Source: Colocasia esculenta
Lineage: Eukaryota > Streptophyta > Magnoliopsida > Alismatales > Araceae
Reading direction: 5' to 3'
DNA: 64,000 nucleotides
Assembly (NCBI GenBank): GCA_014218235.1
Contig: CM024759.1
Coordinates: forward strand, 5,596,712-5,660,711
Positions 10,223-21,625 of the stretch are shown here, piece after piece. A program made the translations under genes and the position numbers. The notes below the pieces were generated by a model that saw only the letters and a list, made by a program, of their open reading frames with translations, searched no databases and was not told the origin of the DNA. Every line of letters starts with the position of its first letter. Positions within the stretch are counted from its first letter, which is position 1.

Positions 10223-11784
10223 ACCGAAGAAATGTTATAATTTGATGTTTCATTTACTTAAGATATTACATGTAAATAAGGAAGTGCCCCCCATTTGAAT
10301 CCAATAAAAATATCAGAAAAATTATATCTCTTACCAATAAAAAGTCAACTCTCTCACCGAAGAAGAAAAATGTGATTTTTGCGATTCCATTAAAGTAGCG
10401 TCTTTCTAATTTCTCACAATTTGGCCTACCTGAAAGTCTCATAATTCAAATAAACCTAGTACAATGCTAAAAACATCCAAGGTCCGATAAAATCACCAGT
10501 TTATGTTGACAAATGGAACCATTTCATCCTCAATCTAAGTTATCACACTTTTGTATTATCCAAACAAGTTGACTTTCCCATTTTCTTGGATTCTAAATTG
10601 TTATACCACTGAGATGAATCATTTAATCATCATCTACATCCATCCCTCACTAAACCAAGTGAGACTCTTTAATAACTCAAATGTGTGGAACACTCACACA
10701 GTTGATGATTCGAAGTTTCAAGATTGTTTTAAATCTCACAATCCGTACACACACAGTGTAGGATTGAATCTGTTTATTACTATTGGAGTAGACAACCAAA
10801 CAAATTAGTGAAGAAAAGAAGTAGGGAAAATATCCAACTAGGAAGATTTCTGAAGAAATGTAGAAATATGTAAATACTTTGCACCAAAGTCTGGCTTTGG
10901 TCTGATAACTTCTTGAACTCTTAATTGCACCTTCTTTAGGCTTGAGCTCATCAAATTTCTCTTCTAACTATAACAGAAGGATCAAATGTCTCTAAGCTAA
11001 GTTAAATTCCAAAAGCTATACTTCAATTGATCAGTAACATGGTGTGTCAACTTGTACAGACAATTTGATTTGAGTCAATAGGAAAGTTTTAGAAAAATCA
11101 ACTCTATGATTTTTAGAATTGACCTCAATCAGATGATTACAGTTTTGATTAACTGTCCATCACGTAGGGTTGGTCTTGTAGTATCTTAGTGTCAACCTTA
11201 CATATTGGTAGAGTCAACCTAATCTCCATATGGAGTTAACCTCAAGCCTTATTTTTCTCTAGGCATTAACTAGAAACTTGATTAGTGTCAACTTGACTTC
11301 CATGTAGTGTCAACCTGAGGCGATACTTTGAACTTCTGCACTATAGAAAACCCATCAAGCATCGACTTATCATTTGAATATAGTTGACTCATAGGCATCA
11401 CCAAATGTCAATAGCTCACTCAGTATTACTTGTATACTTGTAAGTCTACCTATGAAGTAACCAGAGTTAATACAATAAAAAGAGTCTTTGATCATATGGA
11501 TTAGTCATATGATATAAAGACTTGTGCTAGATATTTATTACATCTTACTTGATATATCAAAACCAAGGACATAACATAAATCATTTGTTATATAAGGAAA
11601 ATAAATCATTTAATCATGGAGGTTAATGTATCAAATAATTATACATATATTGTAATAGTTGTATTGATAGTATGAATTAGAAAAACTGAGTTTTAAATTA
11701 TGTGATTGATTAACTAAACTTAAATTTGTTTGCTCAGCCAGCGTGATGGGAGAAGAAACACATTAGAGAGCGGTTCAACATGCT
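10223..11784. other. Degenerate retroelement interior, no gene seen
   Basis: AT-rich sequence with only short chance frames (for example 10551-10808). The stretch 11150-11420 repeats phrases such as GTCAACCT several times. I see no primer binding site. It probably belongs to the wrecked element whose nucleocapsid and 3' LTR follow. Confidence 0.4.
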
Positions 11785-12183
11785 ATGGACAACCTTGCTC
11801 AGTCGTTAGAGCGGGTAGTTCCAGTCAATAATCAAGGGAAAATGGAACTGCATAAGGACATTAGTAGTACAAACTCCCAAGAAATAGTGAGTATTACAGT
11901 GTCTATACAGAAGAAGACAGTTCTCCCCAATAATAGAAAAACAGCTGGCAAACAGAGGATGAAACAGAGTAAAAAGAACAAAAAGATCAAGAAGGCCAAC
12001 AAGCAAACGAACGTTAAGGCACAACCTAAGGAAGTTTGTACGTGTTGTCACACACCAGGCCATGTCAAAGAGAACTGTTGGTGGAGAATATAAGCATGTT
12101 TGAGGTGTGGCAGTTTACAGCATCGGATCTCCAATTGTCCAAATCACCTCAGGATAAAGACAAGAGTCCAGCAAAATCTTAAG
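11785..12183 (+). pseudogene. Nucleocapsid (gag C-terminal) remnant with two zinc knuckles
   Basis: A 102-codon frame ends at TAA 12091 and continues in the same frame to TAA near 12181. It has a Lys-rich stretch (11930-12010) followed by a knuckle CTCCHTPGHVKENC (about 12040-12081), C-x2-C-x4-H-x4-C. After the stop comes a second knuckle, CLRCGSLQHRISNC (about 12097-12138). Basic tail plus knuckles is the RNA-binding end of a retrotransposon Gag. No protease, RT or integrase follows; the 3' LTR starts 630 bp downstream. This is therefore either a deletion derivative or a gag-only non-autonomous element. Confidence 0.75.
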
Positions 12184-12798
12184 CCATAAGGAGAACGAAC
12201 TGAAGTTATTAGAAGTAATCTTTATGTATAAGTCGATAAAACTTGAGTATAATGAGAAATACTTGAGTTTAGTTATTATAGTATGTCAAAACTTGGTAAG
12301 TTTTACCAATCAATATAATTTTGTAAGGATGATTATGGAGTTTTGTGATAGAAATTTTATGTGATAAATAAAATCCTTGTTGTCTATCTTTATATTCTTT
12401 ATACTCATCAACCTCGTCATATCTTATTACCCTTTTCAAGGGAATATGTATTCATATAACTCTCTGAGGGTTAAGGTTATTCTTTGATGAGAGAGATCTT
12501 AAGAGTAATATACTACTGCCAAAAATAAGGAACATAGTAAAGAATACATCTAATTGAACCCATGATTACAACATGATTTCTTAGGATCTAAAAATGCTAA
12601 CTAATATTCAGATTTCCATCAACTAATTATACCATGATAACATGATATATAAAGAGTGTATACATTATATGACATGATAATCATGACAAGATCAGTTAGA
12701 CTAATCGGGATTAGATAAAATTTAAAAGGCTGGAAATTTAAATATTTGTGATCCATCCAAACTAGTCAAGGAGTTTGGAGGACCAAACTCTTTTCTTA
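12184..12798 (+). other. Untranslated interior before the polypurine tract
   Basis: AT-rich, no open frame of note. It lies between the gag remnant and the polypurine tract. Confidence 0.5.
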
Positions 12799-12810
12799 GT
12801 GGGGGAGAGT
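12799..12810 (+). promoter_or_regulatory. Polypurine tract
   Basis: GTGGGGGAGAGT lies directly before an LTR start TGTAACATCC. This is the classic plus-strand primer arrangement of plant Ty3/gypsy elements. Confidence 0.85.
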
Positions 12811-13463
12811 TGTAACATCCTGAAAATTTTATTTATTAAAAAATGTAAACAATTTGATTATTAAATAAAATTATTTTCATGGAATGTAATTAATCTTAAT
12901 TTAAGATTTATTAGAGATAATAAATGATATTCCAATTGTTGTACTTAGAGGTGCGCGCTCCGACAGAGCGACACTAAAATTCTGTAACGAAAATGAAATC
13001 CGAGAACACCATAATTTCTAGAAAAATATGGTGATATCAAAAATGTACATATCCGAAATTATTGATGTGCGGATATCGAGATTAAGCTATTTTTCGAGCG
13101 ATTTTTCACCCAGTGTAAAATAAATTCTAAAAATTAAACTAAAATCACCACAATTTGTAAAACCTTATCATTAGCCTATGGCTGAAATTTTAACTTATTT
13201 GAACACCATTTGGATATCCAAACCTAAGGTTAAGTGGGCCAGTTAAATTATTACCTATTTACGATAAGCATTTTTGTGGGTTTTTCTTGCTTACGCATGA
13301 GGCTACGTAAGCCATAACCCATGGCCTAAACACCTTACATGTCCCACCATTAGGTGTAACCATGAGATGGTTGCATGGACCAGGTGGCCTTCGAAGGTTT
13401 AAGGGGTTTACACCTTGACACATGCATGGCTGACGTGCCAAGCATGCGTGAAGGGTGGGGGCT

Positions 13464-13470
13464 TATAAAA
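13464..13470 (+). promoter_or_regulatory. TATA box of the older LTR
   Basis: TATAAAA lies in a GC-richer context about 650 bp into the LTR, followed by a pyrimidine-rich leader. This is a typical plant LTR promoter. Confidence 0.6.
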
Positions 13471-13541
13471 GCCTCCCTTTACCCACCGTGTGGGTTTCCC
13501 TTCTTGCTCTTGCCTCTTCCCTATTCTTGCATCCACTTTTG

Positions 13542-15373
13542 TGTTGGCCCTTTTGGTACGGCAGCAAGCTAACCTAGAGGGGGGGGTGAATAGGTTTTTC
13601 TGAAATCTGAAACAGAAACTTAAACACAGAAAATTATCACTTGAAAGTTTGGTTAGTTTAGTGTGATAAAGAGTAGCAGTGCGGAAGCAAATAAACAATC
13701 ACACAAATGACACAAGAGATTTATCCTGGTTCGGCCCTTCCCACATGGAAGTCCTACGTCCAGTCCCCAAATAACCTCTTGGGATTTCACTAACCAAGGG
13801 TACAGTCCCCCTCAAGGACACTACAACACCTAAGCACCCCAGCTGGTCTTCTTCTCTTTTCCGGGCAAGAAGGCAGCCCACTTCTTTTACAGGCTCAGAA
13901 GCAAACCTCTTGGTACAAACCCCAGTGCGGTTCTGCTAGACACAAACCCCTACCTAGGTTCTACACTGTATATAGTCCTACAGCTGGACAGAAATCTTTC
14001 TTAGAAAAGAAAGATCAGATCGAGAGCTATTACAAGATGAACACTAAGAACTAGCTCACAGTCAAGGACTCTCCCCCAAATTTACAATGAGCTCAGAGAG
14101 AGAATGAAGAGAGAAAAGAAAGCTTGAAGGCTTGAATTCTTCAGATGCTTGAACACTTCTTCTGGGCTCAGGCTCTTTCTCTCTTTTCCTTTGAGTGTGT
14201 GTGGAGTTGAGGTTTCTCACAGGATGCACACTCCTTCAAAGATCTTCAGGAAAGCTATGTTTTTGTTCTTCAACCTTGCTTCATCTTTTATATGAGCAGC
14301 TTTTGAATAGATCCGTTGGAGTTCTAGCCGTTGCTCATCTTCTCCTCATTTGTCTTAATCAGACTCTGGTGGTCTTCGAGGTCTGTAAGCATAGAAGAGA
14401 GTGTTAGCACAAAAGAGTGTTTATGATAAACGATGCATACCACTGTGTTTCTGCTAACATGCTAAAAATAGTAGTTCATATTTTTTTTTGACAAGACTCT
14501 GAAACATGCATGCAGTTTTTTCTGTCAGAAGATATTTGACTTCTCATTAGGCGCCAAAAAGCACTTAAACAAACTGTGTTTAAATTGAAGTGAATTGTTG
14601 TTTAAGTTACTTATCAAATCGTTATACTTATAAGACTTAACAAATCGTTATGAATGGCAAATCGTTGTAAGTCTTAGCAAACCGTTATGAAACTTAACAA
14701 ATTGATGTGAGAAGCAAATCCTTATGAATCTTATCAAATCATTATGACTAGCAAATCGATGTGTAACTTATCAAATCGTTATGAGAACGAAATCGTTGTT
14801 CTCACTTATCAAATCGTTATGAGAACCAAATTGATATGAGAGCAAATTGTTGTTCTCACTTATGAAATCATTATGAGAACCGAATCAATATGAGAGCAAA
14901 TCGTTGTTCTCACTTATGAATTCGTTATGAGAACCAAATCGATATGAGAGCAAATCGTTGTTCTCACTTATGAAATCGTTATGAGAACCAAAATCGATAT
15001 GAGAGCAAATCGTTGTTCTCACTTATGAAATCGTTATGAGAACCAAATCGATATGAGAGCAAATCGTTGTTCTCACTTATCAAATCGTTATGCGATCAAA
15101 TCGATGTTTCACTTAACGAATCGTTACACAATCAAATCATTGTGTGACTTATCAAATCGTTGTTAGTGAAATCGATGTGGCACTTTGAATAGAAATCGAT
15201 GTATATTGAATGAACACTGACTTAGCATTTTAGTGCGCCATATTGCATCAATGTGAGACTCAACATTTTGCTATCAGATTGATGCGACACAGATGAAACA
15301 AAATGTTCAATTTAAGTTACATCATAATTTTTGTTAGCACCAAAATATGAAGGTAATAAAGAGTGGTTCAACA
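13542..15373. mobile_element. Nested solo LTR of a different family
   Basis: Ends TGTTGG...TTCAACA (TG...CA with inverted TGTTG/CAACA) are flanked by TTTTG (13537-13541) and TCTTG (15374-15378), which match at four of five bases. It contains the phrase GAGGGGGGGGTGAATAGG near 13577 and TTTATCCTGGTTCGG near 13720, words I associate with LTRs in many plant genomes. There is no coding capacity. Orientation and superfamily are undetermined. Confidence 0.65.
14600..15190. repeat. Degenerate AAATCGTTAT array with a 54-bp higher-order unit
   Basis: Short phrases AAATCGTT and AAATCGAT alternate with TATGAGAAC words. From about 14843 to 15095 they form about four to five copies of a 54-bp unit (AAATCGTTGTTCTCACTTAT...). 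The array lies inside the nested solo LTR. Confidence 0.85.
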
Positions 15374-16139
15374 TCTTGTTCTTGCTGTTTCTTTTGCTGC
15401 CATTACTGTGAGGGAGCTGCTACTGCTAAATCTACTGCCTCCATTGATTGTACCTGAGGTGCTCCAAGTTGTAGCTGTCCGTAGACTGCAACGACTGCAC
15501 CCTAGTGTCATCTTTTCCTATTAGCTGTGAACTGTTCAAAGGGAAGGCTTCATCTTCTTCTAGTTAGGTAGGATTCTCTTCTCTATTCTCTTCTCTTTTC
15601 TTTTCTCAATCCTTGTCTTCTAACCCTGTTGAACACTTCATGATCACCTACATACTTGCCTTTAAACTTGTGAATTCTCATAAGAACTATGTGTCCATCT
15701 CTTGTAATCATGTTTTAGTATGTGTGTATGTAGGGTTCTATCCTCTCTTCATACCTTCATCTTCTACCACTGCTAGCTAGAAAGCCCATAGTTACGTACA
15801 TGTAGCCTTGGAACTTGTCCACCTTTCTTGGATAAGTGTGTGCATCTTATGTATGCATGTTTGTACCTTCAAGTTTTCGTTTGACTCCTTAAATATCTCT
15901 GGAATTATGTTTCTATCATGTATGAATCCTCCTTTGTAGCAGTTGTTATAGGAGTTATTCTTCCAGTATCATGTTATGCTAAGTTTCTAGCTAGACTTGT
16001 GTAGAGATTGTCATCCTATGTGTCACCTTGTTCAGAATATAATCAGTAGTGAAGGTTGTAAATAAGTCTTTCCATTTAATATTACTCATACTTTGATCCA
16101 TAGATTCCATGGTTAAAGTTTTTAGAGTAAACATAGAGT

Positions 16140-16390
16140 CATTTCTGGAAGTGGAACCAGCGGCTGTCGATAGATAAGAAGTACCTGTCAACAGACTCCA
16201 GGCTTCCAGAACTCCAGGTAGCTGGAAATAGCAGTAACTGTCGACAGATGGACCTTGTCTGTCCACAGACACACTGCCCTGTCGACAGACAGACCATGCC
16301 TGTCGACAGGCACTGTCCCAGAACCAGAAATTGACTTCTGGATGCCATCACCTGTCGACAGCTACCTCCTGGCTGTCCACAACCACTGTT
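16140..16390. repeat. Cluster of TGTCGACA palindromes in the older LTR
   Basis: At least four exact TGTCGACA octamers (near 16227, 16278, 16299, 16351) and several one-base variants occur in 250 bp. The parallel cluster is at 9985-10165. Confidence 0.8.
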
Positions 16391-17323
16391 CTGGCCAGTG
16401 TTCCAGCACCTTCTTTTGCTCAGTCTCTTGCTAATACTTCAAGCCATATGCCTAGTAAGCTACCATCTTTATTCCTTTGAGTATTTACTATTATATCACT
16501 ATAGAGATCATCCACATTGTGTCCTTTATCCTTCCTTGAATTACTCTTGAGTTTTCCAAATTCAAGTACCATCTAGTTGGTTAAAACTCCCTATATTCAG
16601 TAACTTGAGTTCATAAACCTGATGTCATGAGAGTTTGGATATTTGAGTACCCCTGTTGGTTATGATTAAGTTATGATGACAATTATTGGGTCGTGGGATC
16701 CCACATGATTATTATGCATGTGTAAATAGGGCTGGTCCAGTTCTAGGAGGAGCACCCGAATTCATTTACAGGCCGCGCAGAATGATAAAGGACGCTGGGA
16801 TGTTTGGCATTGCATCAATACCAGTTTGATTATGATCATCATGTTATCTGTCCTGTGAGAATATATATATGAGCCAGACTATGAGATTCACTGTGAATTC
16901 CTGAGCACGTTTTGTATTTCAGTACCACTGTTCTAATTTCACTATTATGTTAAAATACTTGTTCGTTCATATTTGATATCAGTCAAGTCTTTTACCTTGA
17001 TCATCATATAGTTTAATCCTTTTGATTTAAGAATTTGAATTCTACTGGGCTAGTTAGCTCACCAAATCTTACTTTTTTAGATATCTACAGTTCTAGAAGG
17101 CGGGACATCGGGGTATGTGTGTGGGGAGACCAACCTTGACGACATTTTACTTTTGAGATTGTAAATTGGAAACCTTGTAATATTCATAGAATGCCAGTTA
17201 TTAAATTTTTATCTAGTAGAGCTCCTGAGCAATTTTTTGCTCAAATAGTTCAATGTTTACTCTTGATTTCTCGTTCGTTCACGTTTCGACATTTATAGTT
17301 ATATTAAATGACAGGACGTGACA

Positions 17324-17770
17324 TGGTAGGCCTATGCAGTGCTACCATATCAAGTTAACCCGGTGGGCCTGGGCAGTGCCACCGTATCAAGTTAACCCGG
17401 TGGGCCTATGCAGTGCCACTATATCAAGTTAACTCGGTGGGCCTGTACAGTGCTACCGTATCAACTTAACCCAATGGGCCTATGTAGTGCCATCGTATCA
17501 AGTGACCTGGTGGACTTGTGCAGTGCCACCGTATCAAGTTAACCCGGTGGGCTTGTGGAGAGCCACTGTATCAAGTGATCCCGTGGACCTGTGCAGTGCC
17601 ACCATATCAAGTTAACCTAGTGGGCCTGTGGAGTACCACCGTATCAAGTGACCCAGTGGACCTACACAGTGCCACCGTATCAAGTTAACCCGGTGGACCT
17701 GTGCAGTGCCATCGAATCAAGTCAACCTCTTTGAGCAGTGACCCGGTAGACTTGCGCAGTGCCACCGAAT
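17324..17770. repeat. 37-bp tandem array adjoining the LTR end
   Basis: About a dozen imperfect copies of a unit reading GGTGGGCCTATGCAGTGCC, then ACCGTATCAAGTTAACCC. Spacing is 37 bp where checked (17362 to 17399). The unit degrades towards 17770. It begins exactly where the LTR ends. Confidence 0.88.
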
Positions 17771-19136
17771 TAAGTTCGTCATTGTATCAAGGGTGTCAGT
17801 GTATCAAATTTGCTACCGTATTAGCCCAGTTACCGCTATATGAACTTGCGAGTCACCATTTAGTTTCAAAGGACTCCTTTGGGAAATATGCAGTGATCCA
17901 ACAACATAGGGAGCTAGTGACTGTTCCATGTGTCATGAGATCTGACATAAACCGCGTATTTCGTCAACTTTTATGGGTGATTTCCGAATATGCTTCGGCC
18001 AACGTGACCACCAGTTAATTTTTGGTGTGATTCGGTGCCATAGACAAATATCTATATCGCCATTAGTGTGAACATTGTCCCGTCGGTACCATCTTGGGCA
18101 TATAGATGGATGCCCATGGGCACCACCCCGACATGTGGCGGGCAGGGGTGTGTGTCGTAAAGTCACCATCGGTTTATAAAAAATGTTGTGTTCTCGTCAA
18201 TAGAATGATTTGAGTATATTTCTGTACTGCCATCCCACTGACTTGTGTCATGTGCTTTCTTAAATGAATAAACAATTAAATGAACGATGATGGTGCAATG
18301 AGCATGGCCTCTTCAGCGAGACTGAGTGGTGGATCCGGATAGTTTGATGTTTTCTTAGCAACCCACAAACTACTCCTAGAGCAAAGAGTAAAATAATAAT
18401 AATGATAATAGATAAATGAGAACAAGTAAAAAGAAAAGAAGGAAATAATAATAATAATAATAGCAATGGGGAGAATAATAATAAGAAAAAGGGGGAAAAC
18501 ATAAATAAGTAAATAGATATCACCCGCAAAAATCACAAAAAAAGAGAGAAAGAAAGAACAAAAAAAGACCCAATCGATTTATAAGAAACCCTCCCATTGA
18601 TTCTTTTTTTTTAAAAAGACCCCAATCGCCTTCTAGGAGGCCAATCGATTATCTCAAACCTCCATCTTGGCCCCATTTAAAACAGCTCACCTAATCGATT
18701 ACCCCCTTTTGGAAGGCCCAATCGATTTCATATCAATCCACTTTTGTTGCTTTCCTCTTCTCTCTCTCTCTCTTCATTTATGGCACCTTCATCTATCCAC
18801 CGTCACCCACTCTTTAAAAGCAGTGCACCATCCTCACACAGACCACACACGCACACAAAACCCCTCCGTTTCATCACCTCTGCTATGTTAAAGGTGCCCG
18901 GTACCGTACCATTGTCTTAATTTTCATTGACCATAGCCACCGTACGGATCATCATTTCAAATACTTCAAAATCCCACCGTTTCATCACCTCTGCTATGTT
19001 AAAGCTGCCCACCTTAGCATCGTCTCAATTTTCTTTGGCCATAGCCACCGAAATCAGCCCCCTGCTAGCCACACCCATCATTTCAAACCTCCATCTCGAG
19101 CCCCTCGACAACAACAAAAGATGAAATAAAGGGAGG
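17771..19136. other. Unassigned and low-complexity DNA with a local duplication
   Basis: 17771-18240 has no recognisable feature. 18380-18500 is an AAT-type microsatellite. 18570-18730 contains several copies of AATCGATT. A ~75-bp segment at about 18868-18943 is repeated at 18978-19050 (both begin CGTTTCATCACCTCTGC). No coding sequence can be supported. Confidence 0.6.
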
Positions 19137-19145
19137 TAAGAAATA
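19137..19145. repeat. 9-bp target-site duplication, left copy (TAAGAAATA)
   Basis: TAAGAAATA is repeated exactly at 21617-21625, flanking the foldback element. Nine bases is the standard length for Mutator-like transposons. Confidence 0.93.
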
Positions 19146-19603
19146 GAGAAAATTAATTAGGGGTCCTTGTCAGAGTGTTGACTTAATTTGTAGTCCCTGT
19201 CAGAAAATCAAAAGTCATAAAGTCCTACTTTTTTGTGTTAGTTTAATTTCTAGTCCCTGCTTTTTGCTTCTAGTCCTTGCTTTTTGTTGCTCAGCATTTA
19301 ATGCGTCTTGGAAGACGAGTCGTCCTTTTAACATCAACTTTTTCCTATTTTGCCCTTCCTTATTCTACTCGTTTCCTATTTACATTCGTTACAGTTGCCT
19401 TTGTATCAATTACAGTAAGCTTGTATGTCAGTTACAGTAAGCCTTTATATCTGTTACAGTAAGTCTTTTTTTCCTTATGCTCGTTACAGTTGCCTTTGTA
19501 TCAGTTACAGCAAGTCTTTATATCTGTTACAGTAAGCCTTTGTAACTGTTACAGACCACAACTATAAGCTCTTACAAAAGAAAAAAAAAACTTTATTTGT
19601 TTG

Positions 19604-19672
19604 CACATGCTAGGATTCGAACCCAGGTCTTCACAAAGAAGACATGAGATGCCCTTACCACTAAGCTATAAC
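19604..19672 (-). ncRNA. tRNA-like Pol III promoter segment in the left arm
   Basis: On the minus strand an A-box TAGCTTAGTGG (19658-19668) is followed 34 bases later by a B-box GGTTCGAATCC (19613-19623). This is tRNA spacing, with a T run (minus strand) just beyond. It is the mirror of the copy at 21090-21160. It resembles a SINE head or degenerate tRNA; no complete cloverleaf acceptor stem is evident. Confidence 0.65.
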
Positions 19673-20009
19673 TACATTTGTGTTACAACAGAACATATAA
19701 TATATTTAATTAAGTATTGTAGTAAACATAATACTCTATTACAACTTATGTTAAGTCTTGTTACAGTCAATATCATTCCCTGTTACAGCATACATTAAGT
19801 TCTGTTACAGTAAACATTATCAGCTATTATAGTAAACATAATACTTTGTTGCAACTTATGTTAAGTCTTGTTACAGTCAATATAATTCCCTGTTACAGCA
19901 TACATTAAGTTCTGTTACAGTAAACATTATCATCTATTATAGTAAACATAATACTTTGTTACAATTTATGTTAAGTCTTGTTACAGTCAATATCATTCCC
20001 TATTACAGA

Positions 20010-20250
20010 ATACATTAAGCTCTGTTACAATGTACATTAAACTTTGTTACAATATGCATTAACCTTTGTTATAATATACATTAACCTTTGTTACAATATG
20101 TATTAAGCTCTATTACAACTTATGTTAAGTCTTGTTACAGAATACATTAAGCTCTATTACAATGTACATTAAACTTTGTTATAATATATATTAACCTTTG
20201 TTACAATATACATTAATCTTTGTTACAATATACATTAACCTTTGTTACTG
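20010..20250. repeat. ~24-bp tandem array, left arm
   Basis: Repeated TTTGTTACAATATACATTAACC and variants, about ten imperfect copies. The mirrored array on the right arm is about twice as long. Confidence 0.88.
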
Positions 20251-20286
20251 TAAGCTTATTGCTTAGCTTAATGTAATTTCGTATCA

Positions 20287-20780
20287 CTTACAGTAATAGA
20301 GCTTAATGTACTTGTAACAAAGCTTAATGTACATTGTAATAGAGCTTAATGTATACTGTAACAAAACCTAACATAAGTTGTAATAGAGCTTCATATATAT
20401 TGTAACAAAGGTTAATGTATATTGTAACAAAGGTTAATGTATATTGTAATAAAGTTTAATGTACATTGTAATAGAGCTTAATGTATTCTGTAACAAGACT
20501 TAACATAAGTTGTAATAGAGCTTAATACATATTGTAACAAAGGTTAATGTGTATTCTAACAAAGGTTAATGTATATTGTAACAAAGTTTAATGTACATTG
20601 TAATAGAGCTTAATGTATTTTGTAACAAGACTTAACATAAGTTGTAATAGAGCTTAATACATATTGTAACAAAGGTTAATGTATATTATAACAAAGGTTA
20701 ATGCATATTGTAACAAAGTTTAATGTACATTGTAATAGAGCTTAATGTATTCTGTAACAGGGAATGATATTGACTGTAAC
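20287..20780. repeat. ~24-bp tandem array, right arm
   Basis: Reverse complement of the left-arm unit (GGTTAATGTATATTGTAACAAA and variants), about twenty copies with a higher-order pattern of about 120 bp. Confidence 0.88.
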
Positions 20781-21089
20781 AAGACTTAACATAAGTTGTA
20801 ACAAAGTATTATGTTTACTATAATAGATGATAATGTTTACTGTAACAGAACTTAATGTATGCTGTAACAGGGAATTATATTGACTGTAACAAGACTTAAC
20901 ATAAGTTGTAACAAAGTATTATGTTTACTATAATAGCTGATAATGTTTACTGTAACAGAACTTAATGTATGCTGTAACAGGGAATGATATTGACTGTAAC
21001 AAGACTTAACATAAGTTGTAATAGAGTATTATGTTTACTACAATACTTAATTAAATATATTATATGTTCTGTTGTAACACAAATGTAGT

Positions 21090-21179
21090 TGTAGCTTAGT
21101 GGTAAGGGTATCTCATGTCTTCTTTGTGAAGACCTGGGTTCGAATCCTAGCATGTGCAAACAAATAAAGTTTTTTTTTT
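21090..21179 (+). ncRNA. tRNA-like Pol III promoter segment with T-run terminator, right arm
   Basis: A-box TAGCTTAGTGG at 21092-21102, B-box GGTTCGAATCC at 21137-21147, and a run of ten T at 21170-21179 that would serve as a Pol III terminator. The spacing matches a tRNA gene. I could not fold a full functional tRNA, so I call it tRNA-derived. Confidence 0.65.
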
Positions 21180-21625
21180 CTTTTGTAAGAGCTTATAGTT
21201 GTGGTCTGTAACAGTTACAAAGGCTTACTGTAACAGATATAAAGACTTGCTGTAACTGATACAAAAGCAACTGTAACGAGCATAAGGAAAAAAAGACTTA
21301 CTGTAACAGATATAAAGGCTTACTGTAACTGACATACAAGCTTACTGTAATTGATACAAAGGCAACTGTAACGAATGTAAATAGGAAACGAGTAGAATAA
21401 GGAAGGGCAAAATAGAAAAAAGTTGATGTTAAAAGGACGACTCGTCTTCCAAGATGCATTAAATGCTGAGCAACAAAAAAAGCAAGGACTAGAAGCAAAA
21501 AGCAGGGACTAGAAATTAAACTAACACAAAAAGATAGGACTTTATGACTTCTGATTTTCTGACAGGGACTACAAATTAAGTCAACACTCTGACAGGGACC
21601 CTTAATTAATTTTCCCTAAGAAATA

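Larger units (their letters stand above)
12811..17323 (+). repeat. 3' LTR of an older Tekay-like element, split by a nested solo LTR
   Basis: It starts TGTAACATCCT and ends AGGACGTGACA, which are inverted repeats of each other with two mismatches. Without the 1832-bp insertion at 13542-15373 (plus duplicated site) the LTR is about 2.7 kb. The paired 5' LTR may correspond to the fragments at 1-425 and 9893-10222, truncated by a rearrangement. Confidence 0.8.
19146..21616. mobile_element. Non-autonomous Mutator-like foldback transposon with >1-kb inverted arms
   Basis: The left end GAGAAAATTAATTAGGGGTCC mirrors the right end. The inverted similarity continues almost without break through about 1 kb on each side, including short GTTACAGTAAGCC repeats (19390-19550 and mirror). 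A 9-bp duplication flanks it. No transposase frame exists. The mirrored 65-codon frames at 19601 and 20962 are the tRNA-like segment, not genes. The right tandem array is longer than the left, so the palindrome is not centred. Such structures can form large hairpins and are hard to assemble. The terminal GRGAAAA and 9-bp duplication fit Mutator-like elements, which include long-TIR and foldback forms. Confidence 0.9.

Noticed and set aside
17324..17770. 37-bp array considered as a CRISPR array
   Set aside because: Units are contiguous tandem copies without spacers.
18260..18536. Hydrophobic minus-strand frames resembling membrane proteins
   Set aside because: Encoded by an AAT microsatellite; two overlapping frames show the same bias.
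19601..19798. Mirrored 65-codon frames as a transposon protein
   Set aside because: They cover the tRNA-like segment and AT-rich repeats; no transposase motif.
21085..21165. Functional tRNA gene
   Set aside because: A and B boxes are good but I cannot form acceptor and anticodon arms convincingly, and the segment is duplicated in a transposon arm.
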